7,051 bases of DNA, taken from NCBI GenBank assembly GCA_900552195.1, contig URYO01000065.1, positions 1-7,051 of the forward strand, written 5' to 3'. The notes beneath the pieces are model-generated. The model ran no database searches. It was not told the origin of the DNA and saw nothing but the letters and a program-made list of their open reading frames with translations. This DNA is from an uncultured Sutterella sp. (GTDB lineage Bacteria; Pseudomonadota; Gammaproteobacteria; Burkholderiales; Burkholderiaceae_F). A program made the translations under genes and the position numbers. The first letter of the stretch is position 1, and each line of letters opens with the position of its first letter. Below, piece after piece: positions 1-4,797 of this stretch.

Positions 1-248
1 GTTTCAGACTTTTTAATCGGGGCGAGATCAAAGTGAGAGGGGATGACAGGGAGATTAGCGAAGCTCCATTTGCCTCTTTTTACTTCGTATTCTGCCGGTT
101 CCTTGAGCTCAAGCAGGTGACCTACTGCGGAAGCAACAATATAAGAATCCCCCTCGTAGTGGTCTCCGACTTTCTTTAAGCCGCCGATAGCCCGTGCGAT
201 GTCTCCTGCAACTGACGGTTTTTCGGCAATGACAAGTGTTTTGCCCAT
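1..248 (-). CDS. topB: DNA topoisomerase III, N-terminal fragment (cut by window edge)
   Basis: Type IA topoisomerase that relaxes and decatenates DNA by passing a strand through a transient single-strand break; cytoplasmic. Only the first 82 codons are inside the window. The protein begins MGKTLVIAEKPSVAGDIARA, the opening strand of a TOPRIM domain; Glu9 in the AEKPS motif matches the conserved acidic catalytic residue of the family. Further on, the segment VGHLLEL (about residues 43-49) followed by W-SFANLPVIP (about 62-71) matches the start of E. coli TopB in spacing and content as I recall it. The active-site tyrosine and the DxD metal motif would lie beyond the edge. The ATG is chosen because a GGA lies 6 nt upstream and no start codon lies between it and an in-frame upstream stop. 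The gene is divergent from def. A topoisomerase I is less likely given the IAEKPSVA-type opening. Confidence 0.87.
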   Translation of the reverse strand, partial: MGKTLVIAEKPSVAGDIARAIGGLKKVGDHYEGDSYIVASAVGHLLELKEPAEYEVKRGKWSFANLPVIPSHFDLAPIKKSE

Positions 249-357
249 TTTTAATCCAATAATTATGTACTTATGTCTTTTTCTAAATTAGCACTTTTTC
301 AAAGAAGCGGTTATTTCTTTTCCGTTAATCAACATGTAACAGGTGTTTTAGTGTGTA

Positions 358-377
358 TATAAGTAGTTATAAGTAAT
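358..377 (+). repeat. Tandem 10-bp direct repeat upstream of def
   Basis: TATAAGTAGT (358-367) is followed immediately by TATAAGTAAT (368-377), identical at 9 of 10 positions and spaced by one helical turn. It lies 60 bp upstream of the def start. It could be a tandem operator for a DNA-binding protein, or simply a duplicated -10-like AT-rich element. The repeat is directly visible; its function is unknown. Confidence 0.5.
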
Positions 378-425
378 TGCCGTGGCGAGTATTATTAAAG
401 GTTTACTGACAATAAAGTGATTTTT

Positions 426-429
426 GGAG
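426..429 (+). promoter_or_regulatory. Ribosome binding site that fixes the TTG start of def
   Basis: GGAG sits 7 nt before a TTG codon at 437. The translation from that TTG ([14 protein letters not shown]) matches the conserved N-terminus of peptide deformylases, with no ATG available nearby in frame. The site therefore supports a non-ATG start. Confidence 0.75.
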
Positions 430-436
430 CATAACG

Positions 437-964
437 TTGGCTTTACTTCCGATTCTTAAATATCCTGATCCGCGTCTTGCCACGAAGGCAGCCGTGGTGA
501 CGGAGTTTGACGACAAACTCAAGCAGCTTGCCGCCGATATGGCCGAAACTATGTACAAAGCTCCCGGTGTAGGTCTTGCTGCGACACAGGTTGACCGACA
601 TATTCGTTTAATTGTGATCGATATCACCGAAGAGAAAAACGATCTTAAAGTTTTAGTCAATCCGGAGCTGGTTGAGTCCAGTGAGGAGACTAAGCCTTGG
701 GAAGAGGGCTGCTTATCTCTGCCCGGCATTTACGACAAGGTCACTCGCTCGGCAAAAGTAAAGGTTAAGGCTCAGGATCTCGAAGGCAACTTTTTTGAAT
801 TGGAATGCGACGGGCTGCTGGCTGTCTGTGTTCAGCACGAAATGGATCATTTGGAGGGGACGGTCTTCGTAGACCACCTGAGCATGCTTAAGAAACAGCG
901 CATTCGTCACAAGATTCGTAAGATGCGTCTGGAAGAAGAACGAGCTGCCAAGGAAGAAGCCTGA
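437..964 (+). CDS. def: Peptide deformylase
   Basis: Removes the N-formyl group from nascent proteins in the cytoplasm, using a bound divalent metal (usually Fe2+). All three family motifs are intact in the 175-residue product: motif 1 GVGLAATQ at 44-51, motif 2 EGCLS at 90-94 and motif 3 QHEMDH at 133-138. By family knowledge Cys92, His134 and His138 bind the metal and Glu135 is the catalytic acid/base. The length fits type I deformylases (about 165-175 aa), and the C-terminus is a highly charged helix (about 150-175), common in proteobacterial forms. The start is TTG with a GGAG site 7 nt upstream. The usual partner fmt is not directly next to it: an antisense hydrolase gene intervenes, so def probably forms its own short transcript. 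Nothing suggests loss of function. Confidence 0.97.
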   Translation: MALLPILKYPDPRLATKAAVVTEFDDKLKQLAADMAETMYKAPGVGLAATQVDRHIRLIVIDITEEKNDLKVLVNPELVESSEETKPWEEGCLSLPGIYDKVTRSAKVKVKAQDLEGNFFELECDGLLAVCVQHEMDHLEGTVFVDHLSMLKKQRIRHKIRKMRLEEERAAKEEA

Positions 965-974
965 TCTAGGCTTC
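956..974. terminator. Short inverted repeat spanning the def/hydrolase convergent stops
   Basis: GAAGCC (956-961) and GGCTTC (969-974) are perfect 6-bp complements around a 7-nt loop that contains the TGA of def and the TAG of the opposing gene. On the minus strand the hairpin is followed by TTCTTCCTT-like sequence, on the plus strand by no T-run. It might act as a weak bidirectional terminator, but much of it is coding sequence and it may be chance. Confidence 0.2.
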
Positions 975-1862
975 CGCCTGCCAAACGTGAGAGGCGATCG
1001 CTCTAGTAATTGTCTCGAAGTGAATCGGCGGCAAATCGTGTCCCATGCGCGGCAAGGCCAGAAACTCAGATTTCGGGATGAGGTCGGCCACTTCCTTCCC
1101 CGCTGCGAGCGGAAGAAGAGGATCGTCCTCTCCGTGAATAACTAATGTCGGCGCGGTGATACGAGCGATATCACTTGAGCGGTCCCCGCTCGCAAGAATT
1201 GCCAGCAGCTGTCGTTCTCCGGCAGTTTGATCAATTTCATAGCGGCTCATCTCGTGGAGGAGCTCATGTTTTTCCTGAGCGGTGTATTCGTAGCTCGGGC
1301 TTTTCAGAGTCATAAATACTCTTTCCAGATGCTTCTCTCTCCCTTCTTCGGTGGAGAGATCGCTCGAGTGCATCAAGATTGAATAAATTGCGCGCAGTTT
1401 TCCAAAGCCCGTTCTCGGGTTGCCTGAGGCCGACATAATAGAAGTAAGGGACGCGACTCGGGAGGGCCGGATCGATGCAAGGGTCTGACCGATCATTCCT
1501 CCCATCGAGGCTCCTACGACATGCGCTCTTTGGAGCTTTAATTCATCCAGCAGCTGCACTAAGTCGAGGGCCATATCTTCGAGGAGATAGGGTGCTTGGA
1601 CCGGCAGGCGAAGAAGAGTCCTTCCGATGGCAGCAGGAACGGAGATAGACGTTTTCAGATGAGAAAAGTGCTCGGATAAGCCTGCATCTCGGTTATCCAC
1701 GGTGATGACGCGAAGGCTTTTTTCCAAGAGCATGGAAATAAAGCTCCGAGGCCAGCCCGCTGCCGGCATTCCCAGACCCATGATTAAGAGGACGGCCGGA
1801 AGCTGTTTATCGCCGAATACCTCGTAGTGAAAGCGTCCCGTTTTTAAGTGAGCAAAAGGCAT
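966..1862 (-). CDS. Alpha/beta-fold hydrolase (esterase-like, substrate unknown)
   Basis: Probable serine hydrolase of the alpha/beta fold, 298 residues from the chosen ATG. The triad can be read from the sequence: nucleophile Ser119 in the elbow GASMG (117-121), acid Asp247 in HGEDDPL, and His275 in RMGHDLPP. Near the N-terminus, LLIMGLGMPAAGWP gives the oxyanion-hole strand, and VDNRDAGLS (about 55-63) is typical of a widespread esterase branch often labelled RdmC-like or proline iminopeptidase-like. A helical cap lies at about 150-215. No signal peptide is evident, so it is probably cytoplasmic. A TTG at 1868 would extend it by two residues, but the GGTGG 7 nt before the ATG at 1862 favours the ATG. 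It lies antisense between def and fmt and runs tail to tail into def with one base between stops. The substrate cannot be told from sequence. Confidence 0.88.
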   Translation of the reverse strand: MPFAHLKTGRFHYEVFGDKQLPAVLLIMGLGMPAAGWPRSFISMLLEKSLRVITVDNRDAGLSEHFSHLKTSISVPAAIGRTLLRLPVQAPYLLEDMALDLVQLLDELKLQRAHVVGASMGGMIGQTLASIRPSRVASLTSIMSASGNPRTGFGKLRAIYSILMHSSDLSTEEGREKHLERVFMTLKSPSYEYTAQEKHELLHEMSRYEIDQTAGERQLLAILASGDRSSDIARITAPTLVIHGEDDPLLPLAAGKEVADLIPKSEFLALPRMGHDLPPIHFETITRAIASHVWQAEA

Positions 1863-1869
1863 GAGCAAA

Positions 1870-1874
1870 CCACC
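1870..1874 (-). promoter_or_regulatory. Ribosome binding site of the hydrolase gene
   Basis: GGTGG on the minus strand lies 7 nt before the ATG at 1862. It is only 1 nt from the alternative TTG at 1868, which makes the ATG the better start. Confidence 0.5.
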
Positions 1875-1891
1875 GAAAATAGTCAGCTTTG

Positions 1892-1921
1892 ATTATGAAA
1901 CAATCGGCTTCGTCATTACAA
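1892..1921 (-). promoter_or_regulatory. Candidate sigma-70 promoter for the hydrolase gene
   Basis: On the minus strand TTGTAA (1916-1921, 4 of 6 to the -35 consensus) and CATAAT (1892-1897, 5 of 6 to the -10 consensus) are separated by 18 bp. The predicted start point lies about 20 bases before the ATG. The spacing and -10 are good; there is no experimental support. Confidence 0.4.
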
Positions 1922-1922
1922 T
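1893..1922 (+). promoter_or_regulatory. Candidate promoter for the fmt-rsmB-DUF4390-ntrY run
   Basis: TACAAT (1917-1922) differs from the -10 consensus at one position and lies 30 bp before fmt. The -35 is weak: TTATGA at 1893-1898 gives an 18-bp spacer. A better -35 (TTGATT, 1889-1894) is too far away at 22 bp. Because the gene upstream is on the other strand, fmt should have a promoter of its own in this 90-base gap. The -10 overlaps the -35 of the opposing hydrolase promoter. Confidence 0.3.
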
Positions 1923-1952
1923 TTCAATTCTGATTCGGGTTAAGAGGACAAG

Positions 1953-2927
1953 ATGAGAGTTATTTTTGCAGGAACGCCGGAGTTTGCGGCTAAAGCTTTA
2001 GAAGCATTAATTCAGAGTGAACATGAAGTAGTGATGGTTTTATCTCAGCCGGACCGACCCGCAGGGCGCGGCCGCAAGCTGAAAGAAAGTGCCGTGAAGG
2101 CGCTGGCCAAGCAGCATAATATTCCGGTTTACACCCCGCTTTCCCTCAGAGTCGAAAAAGGCGGTGAAGAAACCGCCGAAGTCCTGACAAAGATGCAGGA
2201 GGCGAAAGCGGACGTTCTTGTGGTGGCTGCTTACGGCCTTATCGTTCCTCAGTTTGTTCTTGATATTCCCTCGGGCGTTCTGCCTCAGAAGTTCCCGACG
2301 TTAAAGGCTGTAAATATTCACGGCAGTCTTCTGCCGGAGTGGCGAGGCGCTGCACCGATTGCGCGAGCCATTGAGCGCGGAGACAAGGAAACGGGCATTA
2401 CATTGATGCAGATGGATGCGGGGCTTGATACTGGTCCGATGCTGATGAAACGTTCCGTTGAAATTACGCCTGAGGATACGGCCGGCGATCTTACCGAGAC
2501 GCTTTCTCGCCTCGGAGCCGAGATGCTGATCGAGTATTTGCGGAATCCTGAAGCCTATCCTCCGATTTCTCAGCCCGAAGGCGCAACCTACGCCTCTAAA
2601 CTCTCCAAGGCAGAAGGCAAGATCGACTGGACGGCGTCCGCCGATAAGATCGCTGATAAGGTGAGAGCCTTTAACCCGGTTCCGGGCTGTTTCTGCGCCT
2701 GCGGTGACGAAGTACTTAAGATTTGGATGGCTTTTGCCGAGCCGGGAAAGAAAACCGGCGAGACCCCGGGCACGGTTATTGAAAGCAGCGCGAAAGGAAT
2801 TTTGGTTGCCTGCGGTGACAGTACCGTTTTGCGTATTACTCGTCTGCAGAGACCCGGCGGAAAGCAGCTGGATGTTCGAGACTTTATTGCCGGTCACGCC
2901 TTTTCCAAAGGAGAAGTTCTTAAATGA
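1953..2927 (+). CDS. fmt: Methionyl-tRNA formyltransferase
   Basis: Transfers a formyl group from 10-formyl-tetrahydrofolate to Met on initiator tRNA, enabling bacterial translation initiation; cytoplasmic. The 324-residue product opens with the Rossmann-like segment MRVIFAGTPEFA, has SQPDRPAGRGRKLK (31-44) and the signature NIHGSLLPEWRGAAPI (121-136). Asn121, His123 and Asp159 (in MDAGLDTG) correspond to the catalytic triad known in the family. A C-terminal OB-like tRNA-binding domain (about 212-324) follows, with AFNPVPG at 239-245. AAGAGGA lies 4 nt before the ATG. Compared with E. coli Fmt (315 aa, from memory) there are two expansions, within 64-87 and 107-118. It starts a tightly packed operon and overlaps rsmB by 4 bp (ATGA). 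Confidence 0.97.
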   Translation: MRVIFAGTPEFAAKALEALIQSEHEVVMVLSQPDRPAGRGRKLKESAVKALAKQHNIPVYTPLSLRVEKGGEETAEVLTKMQEAKADVLVVAAYGLIVPQFVLDIPSGVLPQKFPTLKAVNIHGSLLPEWRGAAPIARAIERGDKETGITLMQMDAGLDTGPMLMKRSVEITPEDTAGDLTETLSRLGAEMLIEYLRNPEAYPPISQPEGATYASKLSKAEGKIDWTASADKIADKVRAFNPVPGCFCACGDEVLKIWMAFAEPGKKTGETPGTVIESSAKGILVACGDSTVLRITRLQRPGGKQLDVRDFIAGHAFSKGEVLK

Positions 2928-4228
2928 GTTCTGCTGCCTTAGCTGTCACTCTTACACAGACGATACCGCTTTGGATCGGAGTCAAAAAAGGTCTCTCGAT
3001 AGAGAAGGTGCTTGAAGGACTGCCGAAAGATTCTGAAAACAGAAGCGCCTGCCAAAGCGTTCTGTATACGGCCGTACGTCAAAGGGCTCTTCTGCAAAAG
3101 CTCTCTTCGGATCTTATCTCGCGTGCGCCTGCAGATGATGTATTGGCGCTCATTGAGCTTGCTCTCGGTCTTTTGAGCGAGGGAAAAGAAAAGCCCTTTA
3201 CCGTAGTTAATGAAGCGGTGGCAGCAGCGAAGCATTCCCGCAAAATGGTGAAGGCGGCCAATTTCGTCAATGCAATATTGAGACGATTCGGTCGTGAAAA
3301 GACCGAACTTTTAGTGAAGGCCGAAAAGCAGCCGACGGTTCGTTTCAACGCACCCGATTGGTGGATTCGCCGCTACGAAGCGGTGTTTGGTGAGCAAACG
3401 CCTGAAATTTTTGCGCTCCAGCAAAAGCATCCGCCGATGACGCTTCGCGTTAATACTGGAAAAACTTCTGTAGAAGAAGCTCAGGCCAAGCTGGAAAAAG
3501 CCGGGATCCCCGCAGAGCGGGTAGGCAAGTTTGGTTTGATTCTTCTGTCTCCGAGGCCGGTGAAAGACGTTCCCGGTTTTCTTGAAGGAGAGGTCTCGGT
3601 GCAGGATGCCGGAAGCCAGTTGGCAGCCGAACTTCTCGACGCCAAGGAAGGAATGCGTGTCTTAGACGCCTGCGCGGCACCCGGAGGAAAGACGGCTCAC
3701 AGCTTGGAGCTGGCCGACGTGGATATGACTGCGCTTGAAATTGATCCCAAGCGTGCCTCCCGAATCACCGAAAATCTTGACCGACTGGGCCTAAAGGCAA
3801 AAGTAACGGTGGCTGACGCAGGCGATCCTAAAAAATGGTGGGACGGCCGTCCTTTTGAGAGGATTCTGCTGGATGCCCCTTGTACGGCTTCAGGTATTGT
3901 GAGAAGACACCCGGACATCCCCTGGTCGAGAAAGCCCGAAGATATTGCCAAACTTGCGCGGACTCAGGGGAAGCTTCTGGAAACCATGTGGCCCCTCTTG
4001 GCAAATAATGGCAGAATTCTATATGCCGTCTGCTCGGTTTTCCCTGAGGAGGGACCCCGCGGAATCGAAGCATTTTGCGCTCGCCATCCCGATGCCAAGC
4101 TGATTCCGATCGGTCCGGAGGGCGAAAACCTTTTATCGCTTTCCCCCGCTGAGGGGCCTGAGACTCCGGGCTCTGTTTGGCCCGCTACGCATGACGGATT
4201 CTTTTACGCTTTACTTGAGAAGATTTGA
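2924..4228 (+). CDS. rsmB: 16S rRNA (cytosine-967-C5)-methyltransferase
   Basis: SAM-dependent enzyme that makes m5C967 in 16S rRNA during small-subunit maturation. The 434-residue length is close to E. coli RsmB (429). An N-terminal NusB-like RNA-binding domain (about 1-140, with FTVVNEAVAAAK at 92-103 and KAANFVNAILRRF at 110-122) precedes the Rossmann methyltransferase domain. SAM-binding motif I is DACAAPGGKT (248-257), the acidic ribose contact is in ALEID (270-274), and the two cysteines of RNA m5C enzymes are Cys320 in DAPC and Cys370 in AVCSVFPEE, the latter being the expected nucleophile. AAAGGAG lies 10 nt before the ATG, which overlaps the fmt stop (ATGA), suggesting translational coupling. 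In many betaproteobacteria htpX lies between fmt and rsmB; here it is absent. RsmF is less likely because of the NusB-like domain. Confidence 0.96.
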   Translation: MSSAALAVTLTQTIPLWIGVKKGLSIEKVLEGLPKDSENRSACQSVLYTAVRQRALLQKLSSDLISRAPADDVLALIELALGLLSEGKEKPFTVVNEAVAAAKHSRKMVKAANFVNAILRRFGREKTELLVKAEKQPTVRFNAPDWWIRRYEAVFGEQTPEIFALQQKHPPMTLRVNTGKTSVEEAQAKLEKAGIPAERVGKFGLILLSPRPVKDVPGFLEGEVSVQDAGSQLAAELLDAKEGMRVLDACAAPGGKTAHSLELADVDMTALEIDPKRASRITENLDRLGLKAKVTVADAGDPKKWWDGRPFERILLDAPCTASGIVRRHPDIPWSRKPEDIAKLARTQGKLLETMWPLLANNGRILYAVCSVFPEEGPRGIEAFCARHPDAKLIPIGPEGENLLSLSPAEGPETPGSVWPATHDGFFYALLEKI

Positions 4229-4797
4229 TGTCCCTGAAGAAACTGCTTGCGATCACTCTCCTGGCCATGAGCACGAGTCTCAGTGCTTTGGCCTCGGACG
4301 TCGTCGTGCCCGTCGATCCTGTCATTGAAGGGCAGGAGGTGCCGGCAAAGGGTCTGTATTTCAGCAGCAGTTTTGAATTTGAGCTCAGCTCTGAGGTTGA
4401 GGATGTTCTCCAGCGCGGGATCACACTTTATTTTGTGATTGAAGTGGAAGTGGAGAAGAAACGCTGGTATTGGTTTGATCGGTCGATTTGCGGCATCAAG
4501 GAGACCATTCGCCTGAGTTTTAATCCTCTGACGCGCAGTTATCGCGTCGCGATCGGAGGAATGACGCAGAGTTTTTCCTCTCTTGAGGGCGCCCTGAGAT
4601 TTATTAAAACAATTAATAATCTTTACGTCGGTTCCTACCGAAATCTCAACCCGGAAGATTATGAGGCGCGGGCTCGTTTTTATTTAGATACCTCCAAACT
4701 TCCTCGCCCCTTCCAAGTCACGCTGAAAAAGGACGACGGCTGGAATTTGAATTCGGGATGGTTTGACGCCGAAATTAAGGGCTCCGGGGAGAAATAA
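4228..4797 (+). CDS. DUF4390 family protein, probably exported, unknown function
   Basis: Function unknown. The 189-residue product begins with a classic signal peptide: positive MSLKK, a hydrophobic core to about residue 18, and a likely signal peptidase I site after ALA (cleavage between 22 and 23). The mature part is beta-rich, with FSSSFEFELSSEVEDVLQRG (about 44-63), the aromatic run KRWYWFDR (about 77-84) and SFSSLEGALRFI (about 114-125), which match my recollection of DUF4390 proteins found beside ntrY in betaproteobacteria. No cysteine-based lipobox is seen. The ATG at 4228 shares one base with the rsmB stop (TGATG), with GAGAAG 5 nt upstream; a TTG at 4225 would add one residue and is less likely. 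It directly abuts ntrY. A periplasmic role linked to NtrY sensing is possible but is only inference from position. Confidence 0.85.
   Translation: MSLKKLLAITLLAMSTSLSALASDVVVPVDPVIEGQEVPAKGLYFSSSFEFELSSEVEDVLQRGITLYFVIEVEVEKKRWYWFDRSICGIKETIRLSFNPLTRSYRVAIGGMTQSFSSLEGALRFIKTINNLYVGSYRNLNPEDYEARARFYLDTSKLPRPFQVTLKKDDGWNLNSGWFDAEIKGSGEK

Larger units (their letters stand above)
249..436. promoter_or_regulatory. topB/def divergent intergenic region
   Basis: This 188-base AT-rich gap separates the divergent topB and def starts and must hold the promoters for both. I see no coding potential in it. Best def-directed candidates are TATTAT at 390-395 with TTATAA at 367-372 (17-bp spacer), and TATAAG at 358-363 with GTAACA at 336-341 (16-bp spacer); neither has a good -35. 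For topB, TTGAAA (minus strand, 297-302) is a good -35 but no -10 sits at proper spacing. The heptamer ATAAGTA occurs twice in tandem at 359-375 on the plus strand and once on the minus strand at 268-274. A 6-bp inverted repeat (301-306 with 315-320) is also present but has no T-run. Confidence 0.45.

Noticed and set aside
301..320. Inverted repeat AAAGAA/TTCTTT in the topB/def gap
   Set aside because: It is only 6 bp, entirely A/T-rich purine/pyrimidine sequence with no T-run at either end, and does not look like a terminator or a riboswitch stem.
1863..1952. Possible small RNA or attachment site beside the hydrolase gene
   Set aside because: No tRNA-like sequence, direct repeat or terminator is visible; the gap is adequately explained by divergent promoters and ribosome sites.
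2301..2897. 198-codon open frame on the minus strand inside fmt
   Set aside because: It lies wholly within fmt, which has intact family motifs; its translation shows no recognisable domain and no ribosome site stands out.
2704..3015. 103-codon plus-strand frame across the fmt/rsmB junction
   Set aside because: It is in another frame of two well-supported genes, and its translation has no recognisable features.
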